Shown: positions 1-9,080 of the stretch, one piece after another | How the letters are laid out: every line of letters begins with the position of its first letter | Position numbering within the stretch: position 1 is the first letter of the stretch | DNA from: Monarcha castaneiventris obscurior | Lineage: Eukaryota > Chordata > Aves > Passeriformes > Monarchidae | NCBI GenBank assembly: GCA_026261815.1 | Contig: JAMPIT010000484.1 | Span: 16,094,501 to 16,158,500 of the forward strand | Direction: 5' to 3' | Length of the DNA stretch: 64,000 nucleotides | Program-made: the position numbers and the translations under genes | Notes under the pieces: model-generated | Databases searched by the model: none | What the model saw: the letters and a program-made list of their open reading frames with translations, nothing else | What the model was told of the DNA's origin: nothing

Positions 1-154
1 CTGCCACTCCTGCAGGAGACAGGGGTGCTGGGGGCTTGGCAGCGAGGGAGCACAGGGCTTCCCTGTGGCCACTGGTGGGACAGTAGCACCTTGGCGAGCT
101 GTGTCACCATCCTGGCCTGCCTAAGCCCAGCCATGGCCCCCACCATGTACTCAC
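1..154 (-). other. CACNA2D2: CACNA2D2 intron 9, partial
   Basis: The intron starts with GTGAGT at 154 (minus strand) and runs off the window. No sequence able to encode the expected next peptide (SGSVSGLTLKL) is present before position 1. Confidence 0.85.
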
Positions 155-205
155 ACGTCCACAATGATGACCATGTCCTTTGGGGAGGAGGCACCTTGGA
201 TATAC
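155..205 (-). CDS. CACNA2D2: CACNA2D2 exon 9 (start of VWA domain)
   Basis: This 51-nt exon encodes YIQGASSPKDMVIIVDV, after a first base that completes the Trp codon split with the exon at 2294-2351. The acceptor is a CCCCACAG tract ending at 206 and the donor is GTGAGT starting at 154; the last two bases (GT) open a codon finished in the next exon. In alpha-2/delta proteins this peptide leads into the first beta-strand of the extracellular VWA domain, whose metal-ion-dependent adhesion site (DxSxS) is needed for trafficking of the channel complex. Only the first Asp of that motif is in this exon; the SxS part must lie beyond position 1. The SSPKDMVIIVDV wording fits alpha-2/delta-2 rather than alpha-2/delta-1, which has ASPKDMLILVDV (family knowledge from memory). 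The protein is secreted through the ER, GPI-anchored and associates with CaV1/CaV2 channels. Confidence 0.93.
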
Positions 206-779
206 CTGTGGGGTATAGAGTGGGGTCAGCAGGGTGGACTCATTTCGGGGGGAACCCTGCTCTGCTGTCCAAGAGTGAAGCCCTGCCAGGGCACAGGCAC
301 TGGGGAGCTGTGCTGGGAGCCCCGGGCACCCAGGGCTGCGGTGACCCCGTGGCAAGGAGCAGGGGTGAGGTGGCTGTGGGCAGGTGGAGGCGAGGACACG
401 GCTCCTGTGGCACAGCACAGCAGACGGCCAGCGCCTGCTGCTGCGCACCGTGTCAGCCTAACGAGCTCTAAATGCTGAACTCTTCCATCATCGCAGGCCC
501 TTTCCTGCGTGCTGATTATGCTGACACACACATCCATATTAAGATGCTATTTACCCCCCTGGTAGATTCAAAGGCCAGGCTGATTAGGTTATTTTTAGCT
601 ACGAGGAGGAAAAATAATAACACTACGTAAATCTTCCCCACTGAAAACAATTAGGGAACCCTTCCTCACCCTTTGAAACACCAGGTCCTGCTCCCAGCCC
701 TGCTGTGCCATCCTGGGTGGGAGGGGGTGGCACAGTGCTCAGCACCCATCCGCAGGCACAGCCCCGCCTCACCATCCCA

Positions 780-975
780 CTGCATGAGGCCTGATCCTGC
801 CGTGGCTGAAGGCCAAGGGAGCCTCATTATTGGCTTGATCAGGATCAGGCCTTGTGTGAATTAATTAGTGAGTTATTAGTATCAATTACTCACCACTACT
901 GGGGAGGACTGGGGAAGGGGCAGGCTCTGATTGTTAATCCCAGGGCCTGATGTTCCCTAATTACAAGTGATTACC
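780..975. promoter_or_regulatory. Candidate conserved non-coding element
   Basis: This intronic block combines the inverted repeat above with several homeodomain-type cores (GAATTAATTAGT near 859, CAATTACTC near 885, CTAATTACAAG near 958) and no repeat signature. This composition is typical of vertebrate enhancers, but conservation was not tested. Confidence 0.25.
787..852. repeat. Inverted repeat, 13-bp perfect arms
   Basis: AGGCCTGATCCTG at 787-799 is the exact reverse complement of CAGGATCAGGCCT at 840-852, with a 40-base loop. Inside the loop GCCAA at 812-816 pairs with TTGGC at 830-834, so a two-level hairpin is possible on either strand. It lies in intron 8 beside an AT-rich TAATTA patch. 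Its function is unknown. Confidence 0.6.
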
Positions 976-2293
976 CGGGTGGGATGCAGGATGCTGGCAC
1001 ATGGGGCCCTCCTGACATGGGTGCAGCATCCCTCAGCAGCTTCCTCTCATGCTGGGGTGCAGGATGGGCAGCTGCCCACGGGCCTCCTCCGTGCCAGCCT
1101 GGGAGGGGGCTCTTGGAGCCTGCCCTGCCCCCGGGGCTGGGCTGTCGGTGTTGCACAGAGCCCAACTAAGATGCTGCCCGTAATGGGTTGTGGCAGCGCA
1201 TCCATCTCCGGCTGCCCGGCTCAGATGAATACCCTGGGCTCGGCAGGAGACGGCTGCGGCTAATGGGGCCATTCATCAGGGGAGGGGAAGGCGGGCGAGT
1301 GGCGCCCGTGGCACCACGGCTGCGGCCAGGATGGTGGCCCCGGAGCAGTGAAGGGTGTGTCCTGCATGGGACCCCAGCGTGAGAGCAGAAGACCCCGAAG
1401 GGGGGTCCCCGGGGTGTGCTGGCCCCCAGCACGAAGGGTGCTGCTGCTCCTCCACGGCTGGGTGGACAACCAGGTGGCCAGCCTGGCTAGTGGGCAGGGA
1501 GCCGGGCTCAGTAGCCCCCATACACATCAGCAGCCCCTGCCCCAAACCAGCCTTCCAGTCCCCACTCTGCAATAACCTGCACAGACACCCCAGCAGGGAA
1601 CAGTTAATAATTAATGTGCAGCAATCAAAGGCAATTAACCATAGTAGCAAGGCCATTAATTTTCTGTCAAGGAGAGGGGGCAGCTCCCGATGTGGGCAGG
1701 GGGCCAGGCAGGGGGATGATCTCTCGGGATACAGGACTCCCTGGGCATGTGCTAGAGGCCTGTGCCCGCTCTCCATGACTGCAGTTTTAGGCAGCGAGTG
1801 AGGGCAGGATGGGGCTGCAGCTCCCCCAGCTCCGGCTGAAAACCAGCACTGCCACACCAGCACCTCCACCTGGGCAAAGGGGAGCCCATTCAATCCCACC
1901 TCATTCGGTGTGGGCTAAATGGCTGCTCACCTATCACTGAGCCACAGCCTGGTGCTGCCTGCCCATTCTTCTCCCCATCCTCCCAGCTCATGGTTTCCAA
2001 GCTAGCTGTTATCTCATTTGGATGGGAATGCTGGTCAGGACTGAGTGCCGGCAGCCATGGTTGTGGTGAGGGGGCACAGGGCTCTCTCCACACTTTCATC
2101 TACACCCAAGGATTTATCTCTCCATCCTGCTGATTTTCCAGGAAGAGGGAAGAGGAGAGGGAGCCAAGCTCCACAGCTCAGATGCCCCTGCCCATTTTAT
2201 GGTGTCCCTTTGCCAGTGCCAAAATGAAATGAAAAGGGGAGGGAGCTGATTGCTCCCAGCCAGGACCCTCCTCCCCGCCCAGCACCCCCTTAC

Positions 2294-2351
2294 CAGGGCC
2301 GCCGGCGCACGTCATAGAGGTCGATCTTATTGGGGGCTCTCCATGGGGTGG
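2294..2351 (-). CDS. CACNA2D2: CACNA2D2 exon 8 (VWA_N to VWA linker)
   Basis: This 58-nt exon begins with CC, which joins the G left by the previous exon to make an Ala codon. It then encodes TPWRAPNKIDLYDVRRRP and ends with TG, the start of the split Trp codon. The acceptor is CTTCTCCCCACAG and the donor is GTAAGG. The KIDLYDVRRRPWYIQGA stretch, formed across this exon and the next, is one of the most conserved signatures of the alpha-2/delta family, just before the VWA domain. The short TPWRAP insert before it matches alpha-2/delta-2; alpha-2/delta-1 has a longer SPWVDNSRTP version. The intron separating it from exon 7 is only 233 bp. Confidence 0.95.
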
Positions 2352-2584
2352 CTGTGGGGAGAAGGCAGGTGGTGAGCAAGGCAGGGCTGTCCTGGGGTGG
2401 GGGACGGGGCAGAGGGATGCCCAGGGCCGAGGAAGCAGCAGGCTCAGGTGAGGAGCTCACACCAATGGGCTCTGGCACAGTACGGTTGGTTACACATGTC
2501 AGACCAAGCCCATCTAACAGTGAAAGGGCCTTGGCTGCCCCTGGCCACAGCCCCTCTGTGCCACAGCCTCTCCCTGCCACGCAC
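2352..2584 (-). other. CACNA2D2: CACNA2D2 intron 7 (short)
   Basis: A 233-bp GT-AG intron between exons 7 and 8. It is GC-rich with no repeat and no further signal. Confidence 0.85.
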
Positions 2585-2716
2585 CAGGGTAGTAGCGGGT
2601 GACACCGGTGGCGCTGCCGAAGACCTGCCAGAGCAGGGAGGGATCCTCCTTGCGGTTCTCGATGAAAACGTCCTCCAGGGCCTGCGTCCAGTTGAGCTCG
2701 TTGAGGATGACGGTGG
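2585..2716 (-). CDS. CACNA2D2: CACNA2D2 exon 7 (VWA_N domain, C-terminal half)
   Basis: This 132-nt exon enters and leaves in phase 1. It encodes the segment [18 protein letters not shown] followed by [18 protein letters not shown] and TGVTRYYP. This is the VWA_N domain, the conserved module before the VWA domain in alpha-2/delta calcium channel subunits. NWT is a potential N-glycosylation sequon kept in mammalian family members. The GVTRYYPA ending (A completed in exon 8) is the alpha-2/delta-2 form; alpha-2/delta-1 has GLARYYPA. The acceptor has a long pyrimidine tract ending CCCGCAG. The donor is GTGCGT, the least consensus-like of the six donors here but still a normal GT site. Confidence 0.96.
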
Positions 2717-4120
2717 CTGCGGGACACAGAGACAGGGGTGGGCGGGATGAGGGAGCAATGGAGCTGGGGGTGGGCTGAGGAGTGCTGGGGGCTGCGGTGC
2801 CCCCAAGTGATGGCAGGGAGGGAGAGGTGTGTCCCTTCTGCCTCTTCCCAAGAAGAAGCCCACGGGGGCTTTCCAGCTTCTCCCACATCCCCTCGACTCC
2901 CTCACTTCCACAGGGCTCCAGCACCACCATGCTGTCCTTTGTCCCCAGAGAAATGAGCCACTCTTCAGGGCTCCCCAGGGTGCTCTCTGTCCCCACCTGC
3001 TCTGGGGCAGACACAGCCATCACTGGGGACAGCTGCCCTGTCATCTCACCGCCTTCCCAGCAAAACTCCCTGTGCAAGCCTCACCCCCCAGGGACAGTCA
3101 GCAGCTGGGAAACCCAAGGCTTGTGTCCCCATGGGCCATGTGGAGCCTCTCAGGCCCACTCTGCATTCCCACTGGCCCTGCACCTGACACAAAAGCAATT
3201 AAGATGCTGGCAAACAGCAGTTTTAAATTATTCAGCTATTAAAGCAAAAGATAAGCTGTCGGCAGCCCCAGCCTGTGATTAATCAAGGGGGGCTAGCAGA
3301 GCACGGGGGGGCCTCTGTAGTGTGGCAGGTACAGAGCTGGCAGGGAGCTGGGATGGCACCTCCCTGTGCTTGCAGGGGGACCCCAAATGCTGTGGGACAG
3401 GAATCCCACAATGACCACTGGTGCTGGGTTGTCCCGGGACTGCAGCAAGGAGGAGCCAGTGTTGGGTGCCACTGCAGGAGCAAGGAGCCAGCAGCACCCT
3501 GAGACCAGGCACTGTTGCCTTCTGGGGGACCCTCAATGCATTTTTGGGGTGCAAGAACTCTCAGGAGCACCCCATCTCTTTGGCACTGGGCAAAACAACC
3601 CAATGTGATGCTGCAGAGGAGCCAGTGTGAATTTGAGGAGTATATTTAGCTCTCCTAAGCCTTCCTCCCACACCTGTCCCTCCTGGAAACACCATCATCA
3701 CCCGTTCAAGCCTTCACCGTGGTCCCAAGGCATGGGCAGGATGTGGGTAGGTTTCACCCAGGATGAATCCTGGATCCCTCTATCCCAGCATGACTGCTGA
3801 AGAATTGTCCTTCCCTCAGGCAGCCATGCCTTCAAACCATGATTTACTCTATCCGTATCTCCCCAGCCATTCCTTAGCACTGTGCCCACACACGGTGCTG
3901 CTATCTGGGCTCTTAGGATGATTTCTTGTTTGGCTCTGCCACAGGACATGGTTTTTCCCAGGAGAAGTGGCTGTGAGCTGGCTGCCAGGCTGCTGCCTGC
4001 CTGGAGCAGCCCTGGGCAGTGCTGCCAGCCTCAGCTGGGCACTGGGCTGGGCCCTGACACATCCATGATATCCCTGGCAGACCCTTGGGGCCCATCAGCC
4101 ACACCAGCTGCTTGTACTGA

Positions 4121-4265
4121 ATGCAACTCCTATATCCTCCCTGTGCCCAAACACAGCCCTTTTATTATCTCTGAGCACAAATGCAGCCCCTACACCTTCC
4201 CTGGGCATGAATGTAGCCCCCATATCGTCTCTGTGAACAAGTACAGCCCCTACACTCTCGCCATG
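4121..4265. repeat. Decayed 30-bp tandem repeat, about 4.5 copies
   Basis: Successive units of about 30 bp share the pattern TG(C/T)AGCCCCTAYAYC followed by CTCTGKGCAYRAA. Because 30 is a multiple of three, translation in either direction shows a 10-residue periodicity (for example SPYTFPGHEC then SPHIVSVNKY on the plus strand). The copies differ at many positions, so the array is old. It lies inside intron 6 and is not coding. Confidence 0.7.
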
Positions 4266-4469
4266 TGCAGAGTGATAAAGCTGTGTCCACGGCTGGGATG
4301 GCTCAGTCGAGGCCAGAGCTGCCAGCCCCACTGGTGACATCCTTGTCCCTGTCCCCATCTCGTCCCTGTCCCCATCAGAATAAGCCCAGCCCCGCCCCGC
4401 CCGCGAGCGATTGCAGATTTAATTAAAAATGGCACAGTAAATAAAACACATATAGGATGTAATTTGTGT

Positions 4470-5220
4470 GTGTAGCGAGGGGTGACGGCGGCGGGCGTCG
4501 CCGCAGGGTTTAATTAGCGTGCCAGGCAGCGATAGCGCTTCTCCGCCGGTCCCACCGGGACACGCTCCCGCCCACAGCTCCGCCGGGACTCGCCGCGCGC
4601 ACTGCTGTCCGTGGCAGGACAGGGTGGCCCCGTGCCCTCACCCCGAACCACTCTCTGTGGAGCAGCAGTTGCGGACCTTTCCCCGCATCCTGGATTTCTG
4701 GAGTACCGCGGTGTGGCCGGACGTGGCCTGATCCCTGTGCCCGCACGCTCCGTGCCTGTGGCCGCAGCCCCTTTCTCGTAAGGGGCATTGGGAGGGTGTC
4801 CCTGCACTGTGACCCCCCATGGCCACATCCCCTCTCCAGCATCCCTCACTGAGCAGCTGTGAGTCCCTGGAGCACGTTCATCTCCAGCTTGCTCTCGTCC
4901 CAGGGCTGAGTGGGGTGATTTATGTGGCCGTGGCGGAGCTCCAGCCGTGGCGTCGGCTGGCGAGCAGGGCTGAGGAGGAACGAATATTTCATCGTGCGCA
5001 GCCCACCCGGCTCTCATGATGTGCTTCATTAGCTGCCTGCCCTGCGCTAGCTGGGTAATAAAACTAATTGCAAATTTCTAATCCACCGCTGCCTCCGCGG
5101 TGAAATCATCGCACCGGTGCGGCTCCGAGCACAGCCGTGCCCGTGACGAGCCGTGCACCGGGAACGCTCCGCTCGGGGCAGGAACGGGAGCTCGGCCCCC
5201 ATCACCACCCAGGAGGCCCA
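4470..5220. promoter_or_regulatory. Intronic CpG island flanked by TAAT-rich DNA
   Basis: From 4477 to 4622 I count about 21 CpG dinucleotides in about 145 bp. A second dense patch from 5085 to 5215 has about 16, with intermediate density between them. Surrounding intron has very few. AT-rich tracts with homeodomain-type cores sit on the left edge (GATTTAATTAAAAATGG near 4416) and inside (TTTAATTAGCG near 4509, AACTAATTGCAAATTTCTAATCC near 5062). The pattern fits an orphan CpG island: an alternative promoter, an enhancer or an unmethylated regulatory element. No TATA box with a linked start codon could be assigned. Confidence 0.5.
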
Positions 5221-6249
5221 GGAGAGGCAAGTGCCGCTGAAACAGAGGTGTGGGGGGCAGTGGTGCCCTGGGTGGTGTGGGGCAGCTGGGGATGCCCATG
5301 ACAGCAGGGTCTGGCGCTGGGCACAGGGAGCTGGAGGATGCCCTCCAGCTGGGAGCGGTTCCAGCTCGGTGCCGAACAGCCACTAGAGGGAAATGGAGAC
5401 CGACTGTCACCATGTGCCACCGCAGCAGGGCGAGGTACCGGAGACATCTGAAAGCTCAGGGACCGTCACACGGCTCGGTGGGGACTGAAGCTGGCGTGGC
5501 ACATCCTATCCCATCCGCCCGTCCCTCCCTCCCTGCCCGCTCCCGGGCTGGCCCACCAGCCCCATCCCCGTTTCTGGAGCAGCCACAGGGGCACGGCTGC
5601 AGGGCTGATACCCTCTGCACGTCCTGGCAGCAGGGGCTGCCCCCGGGTGGCAACACACTGTCCTGCAAGTCACCATCGGCTTCCTACGGGATTGCAGCTC
5701 CTCCTTCTCCCTTTTATGAGCTCAGCCCCAAGTAGGCTGAAGACCAGCAGCATCCCTGCTTCGCCCTGTCCCACTGCCCAGCCATGTCTCATTCCCTTCT
5801 ACAAGCAGGTCGGTGCTGCCTCTGTAGGTGCTCCTGCACAGAGCTGCTCCATCCCTCTGAACGTGTCTGGCACCTGCTCTGAGCCTCCTCGAGCTTTGCT
5901 GGGCTCTTCTGCAGGAGGATGAGAGCCATGTGGGCACAGCTGAGCTTCACCCTGTGCCGTAATCACCACGTCTCCTTTGCTCCCTATCCCTTCCCTAATA
6001 ATTCCTAATCCCTGATCTCTCTCTTTTGCCTGTGTTAAGCTCTTGAGGGTCCCTGGGGAGGGACACATTGTCACCTTGGTCCTGATAGAGTGACTGCCTC
6101 AATTCATTGCCTGCCCATCTGGGAGCCAGCCTGCCCTGGCACCAAGGCCCAGCTGGGGCACCCAGAGGTGATGGTCCCTGGGGCTGCAGTGGAGAGGTCG
6201 ATGCCCAACCAGGCAGTGCAAAGCAGAGAGGATGAGGAGGGGCACTCAC

Positions 6250-6388
6250 AGCCTTTGTAGATGTCCGTGGGGATCTGCACGGCAGCGTATGAATAGTTAA
6301 CCTTGGTCTTGAAGTTGTCATCATCAGTGAACTCCAGCTTCAAAGAGTTGGACTTCTCCCTCTCAATCTCTTCTCCATCAGGATCGTC
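6250..6388 (-). CDS. CACNA2D2: CACNA2D2 exon 6 (acidic linker and VWA_N N-terminal half)
   Basis: This 139-nt exon starts in phase 0 and ends with one base of the next codon. It encodes [20 protein letters not shown], then [18 protein letters not shown] and IPTDIYKG. The second half ([23 protein letters not shown]) is nearly identical to mammalian alpha-2/delta-2 from memory and includes the conserved NYS glycosylation sequon. The first half is an acidic, variable linker that keeps the DDP start and alternating charge but differs clearly from mammals. The acceptor is CTCCTTCCCCAG and the donor is GTGAGT. The DIYKGS ending favours alpha-2/delta-2 over alpha-2/delta-1 (DIYEGS). Confidence 0.94.
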
Positions 6389-6599
6389 CTGGGGAAGGAG
6401 CAGAGCACATGGGGTCACCCAGGGTTCCAGCCCTGGATGAACACTGGGAATGCCATCACCTGAAGCCCATCACCAGATGTTCCCTGGGGTGACCAGCCCT
6501 GCTGGCTCTCGTGTGGATTTGTCCTGCAGGCTGTGCCAGTGCTGGTGGCACAGGGGAGCAGGTGCCAGGAGCAGGTGGGCACAAAGGCAAGCGCCAGTT

Positions 6600-6790
6600 A
6601 CCCCTCGCCTCTCCAGCTTTGGTAGCATAGCAGGTATTAAATCAGACATATAAAAAAAAAGTCAAAAAAAGGCCTTGAAAATCAATTAGCAGCAAAAGGC
6701 AACTATCAAAGAGCAAATTAAAACGGAGTGCAGCTTAGCGCTCTGTCAATAAGCAATGCAAACAATATTTAATTATGGTGGAGAGACGGC
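6600..6790. promoter_or_regulatory. Candidate conserved non-coding element
   Basis: An AT-rich block 210 bp upstream (in gene sense) of exon 6. It carries ATCAATTAGCAG near 6681, GCAAATTAAAACGG near 6714, and CAATGCAAACAATATTTAATTATGG near 6753, the last including a POU-like ATGCAAA and a homeodomain core. It resembles no known repeat. Function is inferred from composition only. Confidence 0.25.
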
Positions 6791-8359
6791 GAATTCCCCA
6801 CTGCCAGTGCTGGAACACATTCCCTCACCTTCCCAGCCCTCCTCTCCATTCCCCAGCCCTGCTGCCAGCATGGCACTGAGGGTAAAATCCTTCTGGAAAG
6901 GCAGGCAGGGCTGAGCTGGTGCAGGCAGAACAAGGTGGTTGCAGACAGGGGACAGGGTGGGAGCTGAAACATGAGGCCATGTGGGGAAGAGCGAGAATGG
7001 GGGTGGAGTCACTACAGAGCTGGAGAAATTGCCTCTGCCACCCCACCAGGAGCAAAGACACCGGAGAAGGTACTGGCTCTGAGCTGCCCATCCCTGCCAC
7101 GAGCCCTGCAGCCGGGGAAGGCTGTTTGCAGCCAGCTGTGAGATGCTCAGGGTAGAAAGGAGGGAGAGGAGGATGCTGCAGCACCTGCTCTTTGTGCTCC
7201 TGGAGCTACATCCCTGCTGAAGAGGGGCAGAGATGCAGAGCTGCCTGCCCCAACCACAGGCAGGGACAGGCAACAGTGCCAAGCCCAAGCTGGGATAGAC
7301 ATCTGGAGGGATGGCCCACGCTGTCCCACAGCAAAGTACCACGACACCAGGGGACACAAGGGGTAGGGGATGGTCCCATCCTCCTGTCCTCAGTGGCCCA
7401 CTGTGAGCATCTCTGTCCCTGGCCAGGCTCCCCTTGACAAAACCCAGGCAACAAATACCTGAATTTCTCACAGGAAAAGCCATATATTTAAAGGAAAACG
7501 ATGTGTTTGGGAAATAAACTATGAAGCTTGTTTAACACCCATCCTGGCCTCCTCCCCGTTTCCCCATCACAGATTGACATGGAGAAATGTCACCTCCCCT
7601 GCAACAGCTCCAGCTGGCCTCTAAGGTGGTGACATTCCCATGACATTGAGAGGGGTGGCCAAAGCATTCGCCACAGCTCGGGAGAGTAACAGGATTGATA
7701 TGCAAGGTTTGGGTTTAATTCCAGCTGATGGACTGTGAGTGTAGACACGCTGCCCAGCCGACCCCGGTGCATGGCTCTGGCTGCCCAGAAAGATGCTGAA
7801 CTCAATTACAGCCACAGTAGCCAAGCAGGAGGCAGGCAGGGACTGTTCCCAACTCGCTGGAGCCATGTCTCTGAGATCAAAATCCAGATTAGGCTCTCAA
7901 TTTCACGTAAATCTGGAGAAAAGGCACAAAACTGACTGCTGGAGCCCCTGCAAAGCCCTGATGCTGCAGCAGAGGCCTTGGGCTACCCAGAGAGTGGATC
8001 CAGCCCCGAGCCTGCTGTCTGTGGGGGCTCAGCTCTCTGGGGGAAGCACACACAATAGTTCATCCCTGCAAACCTCTCCGAGTGCCAGACAGTGATACAG
8101 AGGTGCCTGCTGAAAACAGGCTTTGGGATAAAGCTGTGGCCTGAGGGCATCTGCAGCACCGAAAACTCTGCTTTGACACTAAACCCTTTTTTTCCTCAGC
8201 CCAGCAAATTCCTGGTGACAGCTCCCCATCCCTCCCCATCTGAGATCAGCAGGGCACCCTGCCACAGCCCATCCGCTGCCCCTGCCACCACCAGCAGCTG
8301 GAAAATCCAACTCTCCCTCTTTCCCCCACACTGGCATGGCTATTCCCCACTTCATCGGA

Positions 8360-9080
8360 GCTGGAACTACTGTATATAATTACTGCTCCTCTGTTTATCA
8401 TTATTCCGTGCTCTCACCCACTTCTGAGGGGCTAATTTGTATGCTGCCAGGTTCGGCGCTGTCTGGCTGCTCTCATTCATGGAGCTGTAAAGAGGCACAT
8501 GTATAGATCTTGGGGACAAATACACAGCTATCTATACGTGGGGCACTTCATGCATCACTGACACCTATATGGCAAACAGACCTGCAGAAAGAGCTGATGT
8601 TATCCGAGCTACGTTTGCCCTTTATCCATAAATCCCCCAACCTCAACTGAGTTATTTCTGTTTAAGCAAGGCTTAATTTGACCCCTGAAAGGGGGTAATT
8701 TCCAGGCACATGAAGGCATGTGAAGCTGTCATCAGCTCAGGCCGGGAGGGGAGCATCTGGGATACAAGGAGATACCTTGGGAAGGCCGAGGGAAGAAATT
8801 CTGCATTAAATTTAAATTAGAGCAAAGCAGATGATTCAAGTTCTCCTGAATTTACATCCTTTAACTGTGAGCATCTCGGCAGGCCCCCAGCCAGATCTTG
8901 CAGCATTCCTCATCATTACATTTCAAAAGAACTTGGAAACATCTATTTATCTGTTACAGTATGTACAACGTAACACAAATAGATGCTACAGTTTGAATAT
9001 ATTATTTGCTACACACCATTAGAAATCGACTCCACAGTGATATATCAATATGATACGTATTTACTGCTTCAGCAAGAAGT
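8360..9080. promoter_or_regulatory. Candidate conserved non-coding element, large
   Basis: About 700 bp of AT-rich unique intronic sequence, clearly different in base composition from the GC-rich intron around it. It contains retained CpGs (for example TTCGGCGCTG near 8452, ATACGTGGGG near 8534, CTACGTTTGCC near 8610) and TATA-like and MEF2-like runs (CTATTTATC near 8942). Composition suggests an ancient regulatory block. Confidence 0.25.

Larger units (their letters stand above)
206..2293 (-). other. CACNA2D2: CACNA2D2 intron 8
   Basis: A 2088-bp GT-AG intron. It is mostly GC-rich unique sequence, with AT-rich TAAT-bearing patches at 545-660, 780-975 and about 1595-1665. A 13-bp inverted repeat at 787-852 is listed separately. 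No exon was recognised; the minus-strand reading frame from 1899 to 1276 resembles no family I know. Confidence 0.8.
2717..6249 (-). other. CACNA2D2: CACNA2D2 intron 6
   Basis: A 3533-bp GT-AG intron. It contains a 30-bp tandem repeat (4121-4265) and a CpG island (about 4470-5220), listed separately. The part from 2717 to 4100 is GC-rich unique sequence with no exon or repeat recognised, and 5220-6249 is similar. Confidence 0.8.

Noticed and set aside
1276..1899. Minus-strand open frame of 207 codons in intron 8
   Set aside because: GC-rich random frame with no recognisable domain, inside an intron bounded by well-supported exons.
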